Source: an uncultured bacterium
GTDB lineage: Bacteria > Bacillota > Clostridia > UBA1381
NCBI GenBank assembly: GCA_905215805.1
Contig: CAJMRL010000001.1
Coordinates: 186,001 to 250,000, forward strand
DNA length: 64,000 nucleotides
Direction: 5' to 3'
The notes under the pieces are model-generated. The model was not told where the DNA came from. It saw only the letters and a list, made by a program, of their open reading frames with translations, and did no database searches. The position numbers and the translations under genes were made by a program. Below, piece by piece: positions 50,874-60,027 of the stretch. How positions within the stretch are numbered: the first letter of the stretch is position 1; every line of letters starts with the position of its first letter.

Positions 50874-52541
50874 TCAGTATCCCAATAATTTGACTTGCCG
50901 TTTGTGCATATAATCAAAAATTATAACATTATCCTCACGATCTCCGCTGCCGAGAACATCATAAAGAAAACGCTCAAAATGAATATGCTTAATAATCTCC
51001 CTGACAGGCGTACCAATAAATTCAGGAAGATACTGACTTATAAAATCCTCAGTCAATATTTCATATCGCAGCTTTAAAAATGCGGTATCAAACGGAATAT
51101 TTGACCATGGCGGAGTAGATGCATTTTTGCTGTTCGATAAATAATCAAATTTAAGATAGTCGCATAAAAGCGCGTCATCCCGAAAGCCGCACATAAGCTC
51201 ATAAAGGTGATTTCTCGATTGTGACACGAGAGAAATGCCTGAATTTTCAAAATATATCCTAATATCATCGAAGAGCCTGAACGGCGAGGAATAGAGCGAA
51301 AGCAAATATTCCATAGCTGAAGAAAATACGCCGCTGTTATAAAATTTTTCAAATACTTCCTCAACACCTTTTAAAAGAAGAATATCATCAAAGCCCATAA
51401 AATCATTTGATAAAACTTCATACGGCGGGGCGGAACTGTAGCGGTAATTAAATCTATTTTCCTCTAAACGGATCTTTGTACCGCGAAGCAGTTTTAAGAA
51501 TCCAAGCTGTAAAACATGAGGTCTAAGTGCAAATACATCGTCAAACGAGTGTTTGAATGATGATAGATTCTCATACGGAAGTCCGGCAATAAGATCAAGA
51601 TGAATATGAACAGAATTGACTGTTTTCAATGCCTTTACTGCACGGCATATAGCGTCAAAATCAGTCTTTCTGTCTATTGCCGAAATAGTGCGCGGATTGG
51701 TGGACTGCACGCCGATCTCAAGCTGGAACAGTCCTTTTGGAGCGCTGTTGAGAATTTCTGTAATTTCATCATTTATCAAATCAGCAGCGATCTCAAAATG
51801 AAAAGTAGTTTCCGCTGCATTTTCGGCAATAAAGCGTAGCAGGTGTGCGGCGCGCTTCCTGTCGGCATTAAATGTACGGTCAACAAATTTCACTATTCTT
51901 ACCTTGTGTTTTATAAAAGACATAAGCTCGTGCTTTACCTTTTCAATATCTCGAAACCTGACGTTGTGAGTTGTTGAGGAAAGGCAATAGGAGCAGCGGA
52001 ACGGACAGCCCCGGCTGCTTTCGTAATATATAAGCTTGTCCTTTATGGCTTCTATCTCCTCGTCACTGTATGGGAATGGTATGGAATTTAAATCGCATAT
52101 TTCCTTTCGGGGCGGATTTTGTATAATATTACCGTTTTTACGTATCACAGCTCCGTCTATATCAAGTCCGCGTTCCAAAAATTCACGCACGGTTTCTTCG
52201 CCTTCTCCATAGAAAACAGCGTCAATAAATGGGTACTTTTTCATATAATATATACTGTCAAAGCTGACCTCTGGACCGCCGAACACGACAGTCACTGAAG
52301 GCAGCGCCTTTTTCAGCATATCCGCAACCTTAAGAATAAATTCTATATTCCATATATAGCATGAAAAAAGTACGGCATCAGGTCTTGCTCTATAAATCTC
52401 TGACAACACATCATATTCACGCTCATTAATTGTAAATTCCGCAAAGCTGACCTCTGCGGAATTTACATAATGATACAGTGTTCTTACCGAAAGAGAGGTA
52501 TGTATGTATTTGGCATTTACTGCCGCAAGCAAAACCTTCAT
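50874..52541 (-). CDS. B12-binding radical SAM protein with DUF4080
   Basis: A 555-aa protein. The N-terminal cobalamin-binding-type Rossmann region (about 1-140, VLLAAVNAKYIHTSLSVRTL and VVFGGPEVSF) precedes the radical-SAM core with CxxxCxxC in RGCPFRCSYCLSS near residue 180, and a C-terminal DUF4080 region. The usual DxHxxG cobalamin ligand is not obvious, as in many members. The substrate is unknown. It overlaps hpt by four bases. Confidence 0.9.
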   Translation of the reverse strand: MKVLLAAVNAKYIHTSLSVRTLYHYVNSAEVSFAEFTINEREYDVLSEIYRARPDAVLFSCYIWNIEFILKVADMLKKALPSVTVVFGGPEVSFDSIYYMKKYPFIDAVFYGEGEETVREFLERGLDIDGAVIRKNGNIIQNPPRKEICDLNSIPFPYSDEEIEAIKDKLIYYESSRGCPFRCSYCLSSTTHNVRFRDIEKVKHELMSFIKHKVRIVKFVDRTFNADRKRAAHLLRFIAENAAETTFHFEIAADLINDEITEILNSAPKGLFQLEIGVQSTNPRTISAIDRKTDFDAICRAVKALKTVNSVHIHLDLIAGLPYENLSSFKHSFDDVFALRPHVLQLGFLKLLRGTKIRLEENRFNYRYSSAPPYEVLSNDFMGFDDILLLKGVEEVFEKFYNSGVFSSAMEYLLSLYSSPFRLFDDIRIYFENSGISLVSQSRNHLYELMCGFRDDALLCDYLKFDYLSNSKNASTPPWSNIPFDTAFLKLRYEILTEDFISQYLPEFIGTPVREIIKHIHFERFLYDVLGSGDREDNVIIFDYMHKRQVKLLGY

Positions 52542-53083
52542 AATTTAGCATATACCTTAGGCTTTAATATGCCGACATAAGGAAGATGTCTGTAGCGTTC
52601 GTTAAAATCAAGACCATAGCCCACTACAAATTCATCCGGGATGTCCCTTCCTATATATTCAACCTCTACGTCCATCTCGCGCCGGGAAGGTTTTGAAAGC
52701 AGAGTACAGATTTTTACGCTTGCCGGCCTTCTTTCAAGAAGCATTTTCTTTAGATTTGCAAGCGTATTCCCGCTGTCAACAATATCCTCAACTATAAGAA
52801 TATCTTTTCCGGCAGCATCATTATCCAGATCCTTTTTTATATTTATAAATCCGCTTGATTTGGTGCCGCTGCCATAGCTTGACGCCTGCATAAAATCGAG
52901 CTTAAGAGGAACATGGATCTCCCTCATCAGATCAGCCGCAAACACAAGACTTCCTTTTAAGATCACAACAAAAAGAATTTCCTTTCCTTCGTAATCGCGG
53001 TTTATTTGTTCACCGAGTGATTTTACTATCTTATGAATCTCATCTTCGGGAATCATAATCTCCTTAATATCGTCATGAATCAT
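52538..53083 (-). CDS. hpt: hypoxanthine phosphoribosyltransferase
   Basis: Salvages hypoxanthine/guanine with PRPP. In 181 aa, the PRPP loop is ILIVEDIVDSGNTLANL near residues 96-112, and FVVILKGSLVFAADL and DEFVVGYGLDFNERYRHLPYVG are family-typical. It starts immediately after the GH53 stop and overlaps the radical SAM gene, an operon with no obvious pathway logic. Confidence 0.96.
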   Translation of the reverse strand: MIHDDIKEIMIPEDEIHKIVKSLGEQINRDYEGKEILFVVILKGSLVFAADLMREIHVPLKLDFMQASSYGSGTKSSGFINIKKDLDNDAAGKDILIVEDIVDSGNTLANLKKMLLERRPASVKICTLLSKPSRREMDVEVEYIGRDIPDEFVVGYGLDFNERYRHLPYVGILKPKVYAKL

Positions 53084-55060
53084 TTATTGTGCCTCCTCCT
53101 GTGCCGGGATAAGCGGCATAAGATTTTCATTGTTCCATAAATACATTTTTGTTTTGTCTGTCATATCAGCGGAAAGCTCTATATTCTTTGACTCCTGCGG
53201 CTCTATATTCTCGCTTTTCTGAACAACTCCGGTGAGTCTGCCGTCTTCGGAATAGCATGATATAAATGCCGTTACAGAGCTTGCGGCGTCGGTATTATTT
53301 GTAATGCTTACTTTTGCTGTAATACCGTTTTCGCCGCGTGTCATAGATATATTGCCTACATTAAGAGTCTTATCGATTTTAACGCTGTTTTTTGTATCCT
53401 GATAAAATTCAAGAGTTTTTATTGCACGTCCGTCAAAATCAAACAAGGTCGTATTTTCAACCACATTTCCGTCAGGCTTATCGTCAGATTCTCTGTAAGC
53501 CCAGCCTGAGAGGCTTTTGTTAGGATTTTCGGGATCTTCAACATGTATCATTATCGGATCCCAGTAGAGAATACCGAGACAGCGCGTCTGCTTCATGCTG
53601 TTCACAAGATCAGCCATATACGCCTTGTGACCGGACTGAGTATCGGGATAAATGTCTTTATATATCCAATCGTCGGTTGTAGGAGTAAGCTGACCATTTG
53701 AGCCGTCCTTCTTTGTAGGACTGAAATTAAAGCCTGTTTCCATTATCATTATATCCTTATCATATCTTGCGGAGATATTGTCGCAGAAGGTCTTGCATAC
53801 GTCAATTTTATTCCATGACCAGAAGGGATAATATGACGCGCCGATAACGTCAAATTTACCGCCGGCATTTTTGTATTTGTCAAAGAACCATGTAAATACG
53901 CTGTCCTTTGAGCCGTTGGCGATATGGATTATAACCTGTGAATCGGGCGAAACTGCTTTCACGGCATCGTAACCGGCATTGAGCATTTTAGTAAGTCCTG
54001 CCCAATCCTCATAGCATTTTATATCGTTCGCTTCATCGATATTATTATCATATACCAGCTCAAAACGATCCTTATTCATATTAGCGTCGAATGTATTTCC
54101 GAATGGGAAAAGAATACCTCCGTTTATTTCATTGCCGAGTGACACATATTCGGGGAGCGTGCCCTGTTCCTTAAGGCGGGTCATATAATCATATGTATAA
54201 TCGTAGATTATTTCAGAAAGCTTGTTCTGGATCTGTGTTTTTTGTTCAGCGCTCATGCTGTTTAAAAATGCCGGATCCTTTACGTCATAGCCAAGCTCAT
54301 CCTTTATTTGTGCTACCCAGTCCGAAGGTATGATCTGACGTTCGCCGTTCGACCAATAATCTGAGTAATTAAATGTAAAGACGATCTTCATTCCGTTCTC
54401 TTTTGCTTTTCTTGCGAGCAAAAGACAATCTTCTTCGTCCTGAAAACCTTCGGGAAGATAATATGTGCCGTCGCCCCTGCCTTTTCCGGGATTATTGGAA
54501 AGACGTATTCTTGCCGCATTCATTCCGCTTTGCGCAAGATAGTCTATGGCGTCGACCTCATTCCCCGACAGGTCATAATATTTTCCTCCCAGAGATTTTA
54601 TGTAGGAATATTCTGTAATATCCCCTCCGTTTAAAAATTCATAAGGACCGTCTGCTTTTGTGACATTTACATTTTTCGTATACACATCCGAAGCTCCGTC
54701 TGTATAAAGTCCTATGTCGAGCTTTCCGTCCTCCACATATACTCCGCGTACCGAAACTGTCACATATCCGTCCTCTGACGCATATGACTCATTTCCGTTG
54801 CTGTAATATACAGTTTTCGGAATTACTGTTGCGGCGCGTGTAGCGTCATTCGATTCTCCGTAAAGATAGCAGCTTGCTTCTACAGAGTCATTTTTACATT
54901 CGGCTGTTATGTCATAATATCCGCTCTCCGCTACATCTACCTGAGCTGTCCAGCCGCCGTGAGTATCAGCCGCGATTTCCGGTACAGACTGCGCATACGC
55001 CGCACATTGAAATACAGAAAATAATGCTGCCGCAACGGTAAGTTTAGTTATTGCTTTCAT
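53084..55060 (-). CDS. secreted GH53 endo-beta-1,4-galactanase
   Basis: Cleaves beta-1,4-galactan side chains of pectin (type I arabinogalactan). The 658-aa protein has a Sec signal peptide (cleavage about 23/24, AYA-QS), an N-terminal beta-sandwich of CBM type (about 25-140), the GH53 TIM barrel (about 145-540) with acid/base Glu311 in SLGNEINGG and nucleophile Glu441 in MIMETGFN, and a C-terminal beta domain (about 560-650). No anchor domain is present. It shares a transcript with hpt. Confidence 0.94.
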   Translation of the reverse strand: MKAITKLTVAAALFSVFQCAAYAQSVPEIAADTHGGWTAQVDVAESGYYDITAECKNDSVEASCYLYGESNDATRAATVIPKTVYYSNGNESYASEDGYVTVSVRGVYVEDGKLDIGLYTDGASDVYTKNVNVTKADGPYEFLNGGDITEYSYIKSLGGKYYDLSGNEVDAIDYLAQSGMNAARIRLSNNPGKGRGDGTYYLPEGFQDEEDCLLLARKAKENGMKIVFTFNYSDYWSNGERQIIPSDWVAQIKDELGYDVKDPAFLNSMSAEQKTQIQNKLSEIIYDYTYDYMTRLKEQGTLPEYVSLGNEINGGILFPFGNTFDANMNKDRFELVYDNNIDEANDIKCYEDWAGLTKMLNAGYDAVKAVSPDSQVIIHIANGSKDSVFTWFFDKYKNAGGKFDVIGASYYPFWSWNKIDVCKTFCDNISARYDKDIMIMETGFNFSPTKKDGSNGQLTPTTDDWIYKDIYPDTQSGHKAYMADLVNSMKQTRCLGILYWDPIMIHVEDPENPNKSLSGWAYRESDDKPDGNVVENTTLFDFDGRAIKTLEFYQDTKNSVKIDKTLNVGNISMTRGENGITAKVSITNNTDAASSVTAFISCYSEDGRLTGVVQKSENIEPQESKNIELSADMTDKTKMYLWNNENLMPLIPAQEEAQ

Positions 55061-55098
55061 GATTTAATTCCTCCGTTCTAAGATTTTATATTACATTT

Positions 55099-55127
55099 AT
55101 TTTATCACAAATTTATCCTGCACGCAA
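55099..55127 (-). promoter_or_regulatory. Probable promoter of the GH53-hpt operon
   Basis: Minus strand: weak -35 TTGCGT (55127-55122), a 17-bp spacer and extended -10 TGA-TAAAAT (55104-55099). Confidence 0.6.
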
Positions 55128-55215
55128 TAAGAAATTATAAAATATTCAAAAGATAATAATATTATAAAAAGCGGCTAAGATTTGTTTAAGATATACAATT
55201 GGAGAAATAATATTC

Positions 55216-55244
55216 TTGACATTTCTCATCAAATATAGTAAAAT
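55216..55244 (+). promoter_or_regulatory. Sigma-A promoter of the V-ATPase operon
   Basis: A perfect -35 TTGACA (55216-55221), a 17-bp spacer and -10 TAAAAT (55239-55244). Confidence 0.83.
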
Positions 55245-55269
55245 AAAGTTTAGAATTGAGGTGCTATAT

Positions 55270-55581
55270 ATGGACGATATAATAGATAAAGTATTAAAAA
55301 TAGAGGATATGGCACAGGCGGTCATAGCCGAGGCAAGAGAAAAACAAAGCCATATGGACAGTTCCATAGACGAGGAGGTAGAAAAGCTCAAAACAGAGCT
55401 GAAAAAACAGCTTGAAGAAAAACGCGCCCGGATAAAGGCTCAGGAGGATGAGCGGGCCGAAAACAAGCTTTCGCAGATACAAGCTGCACATGAAAAGGCA
55501 GCCGCCGCGCTTGAAGAGAAATTCAGCACTCATAAAAACGAGTGGATCGATGATATATTCAGCTCTGTTACCGGAGTATAA
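55270..55581 (+). CDS. V-type ATPase stator subunit G/H
   Basis: A 103-aa, mostly coiled-coil protein (residues about 10-85, highly charged with heptad spacing), expected to pair with subunit E as the peripheral stalk. ATG 55270 follows GAGGTG; the open frame extends 18 codons upstream without a ribosome site. It is the first gene of the nine-gene operon. Confidence 0.85.
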   Translation: MDDIIDKVLKIEDMAQAVIAEAREKQSHMDSSIDEEVEKLKTELKKQLEEKRARIKAQEDERAENKLSQIQAAHEKAAAALEEKFSTHKNEWIDDIFSSVTGV

Positions 55582-55597
55582 AAGGAAGTGAGAGTAT

Positions 55598-56644
55598 ATG
55601 GGTGCACAGTATTGCGCCGTATCGGCAAAGCTCAAGGCGATGTACGGCAGCTGCCTTGATGCAGATGATTATAACGAACTTCTCTCAAGACGAACAGTTC
55701 CGGAAATTTGCGGATATCTCAAACAAAATACAGTTTATGCCAAGGCGTTGGAAGGCTATAATGAAGAAACTGCACATAGGGGAGTTCTTGAAACAAAGCT
55801 TATGACGAGGCTCTTTGATGAATATTCCAGATTATATACCTTTATGAACCAAAAGCAAAGGAGCTTTTTGGGGCTTTGGAATATGCAGTGGGAAATAAAA
55901 GTTTTACAGCGGGCAATGCGGTATATTGTAAATCATGAGGAGATACCGCAGTGGTTCGGAGATGATGCGACAGAGCTGGAGATTAAAAAGCATACAAGGA
56001 TAAAGCTTGATGCTTTGGCGGCGGCGCGTTCTATGAGCGAGGTCATTGCGGCCTGTGAGAATACTCCGTATAAGGAGATTCTGGAAACCGGAGAAAAGCT
56101 CAATCTTGATTTATTTTCATCCGGAATGAGGCTGGACCGTTTTTATATAGAAACGCTATGGAAAGCTAAGAATTCACTGGAGAGAGAGGATAAAGACGCT
56201 TTTGCCTCATGGCTTGGAACGGATATAGATATGATGAATATCATGTGGATATACAGAGGAAAAAAATTCTGGGATTTTTCAAATGAACGTATATACACAT
56301 ATATTCTTCCTATACGATACAGGCTAAGCTCGGAGGATATATCAAGAATGGTACAGTCTGACGATCCTAAAGCTCTTGATGAATATGTCAAGGCGAATAC
56401 AATATACGGAGATTTGTTCGACAGTCATGGCGAGGGGATATTTATAGAAGAAAATTATAATTATATAGCTCATAAAAAAGCACGTTCTATAATGAGCGCG
56501 CATCCATTGACCATGGCGGCGGTGTATGCGTATATAAATATAAAGGAGCTGGAAATTTCAAATATAACTATAATAATAGAGGGAATAAGATACGGAATAA
56601 ATCCCGACAATATAAAAAAGCATATAAAGATAGGGGGTATATAA
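55598..56644 (+). CDS. V-type ATPase subunit C
   Basis: The 348-aa socket protein that couples the rotor ring to the central stalk (AtpC/NtpC/d-type). It is almost all helical with LKAMYGSCLDADDYNELLSRRTVPEICGYL at the start and the conserved ELEISNITIIIEGIRYGI near the end. It sits before subunit I, whereas most bacterial operons place C after E. Confidence 0.9.
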   Translation: MGAQYCAVSAKLKAMYGSCLDADDYNELLSRRTVPEICGYLKQNTVYAKALEGYNEETAHRGVLETKLMTRLFDEYSRLYTFMNQKQRSFLGLWNMQWEIKVLQRAMRYIVNHEEIPQWFGDDATELEIKKHTRIKLDALAAARSMSEVIAACENTPYKEILETGEKLNLDLFSSGMRLDRFYIETLWKAKNSLEREDKDAFASWLGTDIDMMNIMWIYRGKKFWDFSNERIYTYILPIRYRLSSEDISRMVQSDDPKALDEYVKANTIYGDLFDSHGEGIFIEENYNYIAHKKARSIMSAHPLTMAAVYAYINIKELEISNITIIIEGIRYGINPDNIKKHIKIGGI

Positions 56645-56646
56645 AC

Positions 56647-58587
56647 GTGATCTGTAAAATGAAATCCGTTACAATAGCCGGAAGACTTGAGTCGTTTGAG
56701 GAAATTGTAGCGAAATATATTTGCAAACGCGATATAGATATAGAAAGCACACTGAATGTGCTTACGAATAAGCGGGATTTGATGCCGTTTAAGGCAGGCT
56801 CGCAGTATGATCCGATTGTAAAAACGGCATTAAGTATTCTTAAGCTGATGCAGATAGAGCCGAAAAAGGAGGATGTTCATGATGACGCGCGTATGAGCCA
56901 TGATGATATGCAGAATTTTCTCAGCTCTATATTGGAAAGAGTTGCGGAGGAAAAGAAAGCGAGCGATGAAATATCCGCAAATATAAAGAAAATGAATGAA
57001 GACATGGAGCGGCTTGAGGACATGCTTGGTATTGACGCCGATATATCAAGGCTTGAGTCGATGGAATTTATAGATTATCGTTTCGGACGAATGCCTAAAG
57101 GAGCATATAAGACACTTAATACCTATCTTGGAGGTTTGGATGTTATTTTTGTAAAGACTTCGGAAAATGAAAAAGAGGTATGGGGACTTTATTTTACGCC
57201 TAAAGAAAAAACAGATGAGGTAGAAGAAATATTTGCTTCAATGTATTTTCAGCCTATCGATATTCCTAAAAACGTAAAGGGATCTCCAAAGGAAATGCAG
57301 CGGCAGCTTATGGAGAAAATGGATCAGGAATTCAAGAAGCTCGATAAAATGGGTGAAATATCGAGAAAGCGTTTGTCGGATTCTACTCAAGAGGTCATGA
57401 GAATATATAATATAGCGCGTCAGCGTCAGATGTATGCAGATGTGCGGAAAAAAGCGGCTCATTCCAAGGACTTTTTTTATATTGTAGGCTGGATGCCGTC
57501 GGACGAGGCAAGCCGTCTTGAAAAGGACATAAGCAGAGATAAGCAGGAGGTGCTGTTCTATCAGGAGGATCCGGACAAGGTGCCTGATTTTGTAACACCG
57601 CCGACAAAGCTTAAGAATAATTTTGTTTTTCGCCCGTTTGAGCTGTTTGTGGAGATGTACGGACTTCCGGGATATAATGAAATAGACCCGACGCCGCTTC
57701 TGGCAATAACGTATATTTTGTTTTTCGGGATGATGTTCGGAGATCTGGGGCAGAGCGCAGTGCTTTCTATAGTAGGATTTATTTTGTATAAGCTGAAAAA
57801 ATCAAAGCTTTGGCAGATAATGACCATAGTCGGATTTTCGGGGATGATATGGGGAATAATTTACGGCAGTGTATTCGGAAATGAAGAAATTATTCACGGA
57901 GTGCTTACTCCCATGGATAATATACAGAAGCTGCTGATAGGAACTGTTGTAATGGGAGCTGTAGTAATAATTTTCGGCATGCTTTTGAATCTGAAAAATT
58001 GTGTACGAAGGCGGCAGCGAGGAGAATTTTGGTTCGGGCATAACGGAGTAGCGGGGATAGCGTTTTATGTGGGGCTTATGCTTCTGGTTCTGAAATTTTT
58101 CGGAGGGATTGTGGTTTCGATGTTTACTATACATCTGAATATACCGTTCGGAAGAATACCGGTTCCGTTTTGCGTTGTGCTCATAGCTGCGGGAGTTATA
58201 GCGATGTATCTAAACGAACCTCTCTCGGCGCTTGTTGAAGGTAAAAAGAATTGGCTGCCTAAAGATGGAATGTTCTATGTTCAGAGCTTTTTTGAGCTGT
58301 TTGAGGTTTTGCTGAGCTTCTTCTCGAATACTATATCTTTTCTCCGTATCGGAGCATTTGCTATAGTTCATGCCGGAATGATGATGGCTGTTGCGGCGCT
58401 TGCTCAGGGCGGAGCTGTAAAGGTCATAATAGTAAGTATACTTGGAAATATTTTGGTCACTGTGATGGAGGCGCTTATAGTTGGTATTCAGGTTTTGCGT
58501 CTTGAATATTATGAAATGTTTTCACGTTATTTCACCGGCAACGGCAGACCGTTTGTATCGGTAAGAGATGAGTCTGAAGTTAAATAA
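56647..58587 (+). CDS. V-type ATPase subunit I
   Basis: The 646-aa membrane stator that carries the ion half-channels. The N-terminal cytoplasmic half (1-330) has two coiled coils; the C-terminal half has about seven to eight membrane helices with GLPGYNEIDPTPLLAITYILFFGMMFGDLGQ and FFSNTISFLRIGAFAIVHAGMM, which contains the essential Arg in SFLRIGAF. GTG 56647 or ATG 56659 may be the start; GTG gives tight spacing to subunit C. Confidence 0.95.
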   Translation: MICKMKSVTIAGRLESFEEIVAKYICKRDIDIESTLNVLTNKRDLMPFKAGSQYDPIVKTALSILKLMQIEPKKEDVHDDARMSHDDMQNFLSSILERVAEEKKASDEISANIKKMNEDMERLEDMLGIDADISRLESMEFIDYRFGRMPKGAYKTLNTYLGGLDVIFVKTSENEKEVWGLYFTPKEKTDEVEEIFASMYFQPIDIPKNVKGSPKEMQRQLMEKMDQEFKKLDKMGEISRKRLSDSTQEVMRIYNIARQRQMYADVRKKAAHSKDFFYIVGWMPSDEASRLEKDISRDKQEVLFYQEDPDKVPDFVTPPTKLKNNFVFRPFELFVEMYGLPGYNEIDPTPLLAITYILFFGMMFGDLGQSAVLSIVGFILYKLKKSKLWQIMTIVGFSGMIWGIIYGSVFGNEEIIHGVLTPMDNIQKLLIGTVVMGAVVIIFGMLLNLKNCVRRRQRGEFWFGHNGVAGIAFYVGLMLLVLKFFGGIVVSMFTIHLNIPFGRIPVPFCVVLIAAGVIAMYLNEPLSALVEGKKNWLPKDGMFYVQSFFELFEVLLSFFSNTISFLRIGAFAIVHAGMMMAVAALAQGGAVKVIIVSILGNILVTVMEALIVGIQVLRLEYYEMFSRYFTGNGRPFVSVRDESEVK

Positions 58588-58610
58588 ATTTGAAAGGAAA
58601 GTGTATTAAA

Positions 58611-59030
58611 ATGATCATGAAAATATTGGTTGTTCTTGCTTTGGCAAGTGTTTTGGTGCCTTATATTATTTACCGTGTAACAAATGAGAAAAAAGGAAAG
58701 ATGTGTCTCCTTATGAATGCTGTATCATTTTTCTCTGTTATGGCGGTAGGAACGATTTATGCGCTGGGCTCTGCCGCTCCGGCATTTGCGGCAACGGCAT
58801 CGGAGAATGCAATGTCTGTAGGAGAGGGACTTAAGTATATCGGCGCTGCGCTGTCTACCGGACTTTCCGGTATAGGCGGCGGTATTGCGGTAGCATCGGC
58901 TGCTGCAGCAGCTATCGGAGCTATGAGTGAAAACGAGAAAATTATGGGTAAAACTCTTATTTTCGTTGCTCTTGCGGAAGGTATCGCTCTTTACGGACTT
59001 GTAATATCGATAATGATTATAGGCGGATGA
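58611..59030 (+). CDS. V-type ATPase rotor subunit K
   Basis: The 139-aa proteolipid forming the ion-translocating ring. ATG 58611 follows AAAGGAAA; the in-frame TTG at 58590 is unlikely. Helices 1-2 are degenerate, whereas helices 3-4 have the glycine pattern GLSGIGGGIAVASAAAAAIG and the ion carboxylate Glu in FVALAEGIALYGLV. The Gln of sodium-binding rings (IGQG) is replaced by Gly (IGGG) and the residue after Glu is Gly instead of Thr/Ser, which points to protons as coupling ion. Confidence 0.9.
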   Translation: MIMKILVVLALASVLVPYIIYRVTNEKKGKMCLLMNAVSFFSVMAVGTIYALGSAAPAFAATASENAMSVGEGLKYIGAALSTGLSGIGGGIAVASAAAAAIGAMSENEKIMGKTLIFVALAEGIALYGLVISIMIIGG

Positions 59031-59065
59031 TAAAACAGTCCGTTTTATGAAAGGATGCGGCAGCT

Positions 59066-59374
59066 ATGAAAATGTATCTTATAAGCGATAATGTGGATAC
59101 TCTTGCCGGTATGAGGCTTGCCGGAGTGGAAGGAGTTGTGGCTCATACGCATGATGAGGTGATGTCGGAGACGAAAAAAGCGATGTCTAAGCCGGATATA
59201 GGGGTACTGATTTTTACCGAGAAGTCGGCGTCTGTTATAAAAGAAGAGCTTGACATGATGAAAATAACGCTTCATACTCCGCTTATAATAGAAATTCCGG
59301 ACCGGCACGGCAGCCGTGATATAGCAGGCTCAATAAACAGGCTTGTTCAGGAGTCTATCGGCTTAAAACTTTAA
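59066..59374 (+). CDS. V-type ATPase subunit F
   Basis: A 102-aa central-stalk protein with MYLISDNVDTLAGMRLAGVEGVV at the start, IGVLIFTEKSA, and PLIIEIPDRHGS near the end, the typical CheY-like fold of subunit F/NtpG. It is found between K and E in this operon. Confidence 0.92.
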   Translation: MKMYLISDNVDTLAGMRLAGVEGVVAHTHDEVMSETKKAMSKPDIGVLIFTEKSASVIKEELDMMKITLHTPLIIEIPDRHGSRDIAGSINRLVQESIGLKL

Positions 59375-59393
59375 ATTTGGGGAGTGATAATAA

Positions 59394-59990
59394 ATGGATA
59401 GTCTTGCTGAAAAAATTGCTGATTTTACTAATATGGTCATAGGCGAGGCAGGCAGAAAGCGTGACGCGCTTATGCAGGAGATGGATAAGGAAAAGGCGGA
59501 AAGACTTGAAAAGCTCCGCAGGGAAATAGAGGCTGATGCCGAATCGGAAATGAAGCGGAAGACCGAAAATATAAAAAAAGAAAATAATGAAAGAATACTT
59601 AAAACCGAAACAGAGCTTAAAAAACAGCTTTTAATAAAAAGAGAAGGCATGGTTGAGGAAATCATGAACGAGGTGCGAAAAAAGCTCGATGATTTTATAA
59701 AAAGCGATAAATACGGTAAATGGCTTGAAGAGCGTGTTAAAAAAGCGGTTCTCGAGGTAGGAGAAGGAAGAATAAAAGCGGAGCTGGGTGTTAAGGATGC
59801 AAGTGATTACGGAGAGCGTATTAAAAAGGCAGTTCCGCATATTGAAATTGAAGCTTCTGAAACAGTTAAAGACGGAGGAGTTCTTATTTTTAATATGGAT
59901 AAAAACATATGCGTGGACTATTCTTTTAAGGCTCTGCTTGAGGATGAAGAAAGCCGTTTCTTGCAGAAGAGCGGTCTTAATATAGGATGA
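59394..59990 (+). CDS. V-type ATPase subunit E
   Basis: The 198-aa peripheral-stalk subunit. A long charged helix (about 1-110, Glu/Lys/Arg-rich) precedes a small alpha/beta head (about 115-198, GGVLIFNMDKNICVDYSFKALLEDEE). It pairs with the G/H protein at the operon start. GGGGAG precedes the ATG. Confidence 0.9.
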   Translation: MDSLAEKIADFTNMVIGEAGRKRDALMQEMDKEKAERLEKLRREIEADAESEMKRKTENIKKENNERILKTETELKKQLLIKREGMVEEIMNEVRKKLDDFIKSDKYGKWLEERVKKAVLEVGEGRIKAELGVKDASDYGERIKKAVPHIEIEASETVKDGGVLIFNMDKNICVDYSFKALLEDEESRFLQKSGLNIG

Positions 59991-60027
59991 CTTATTAAAG
60001 AGCACGAAATTATAGGAAGGTGAAAAA

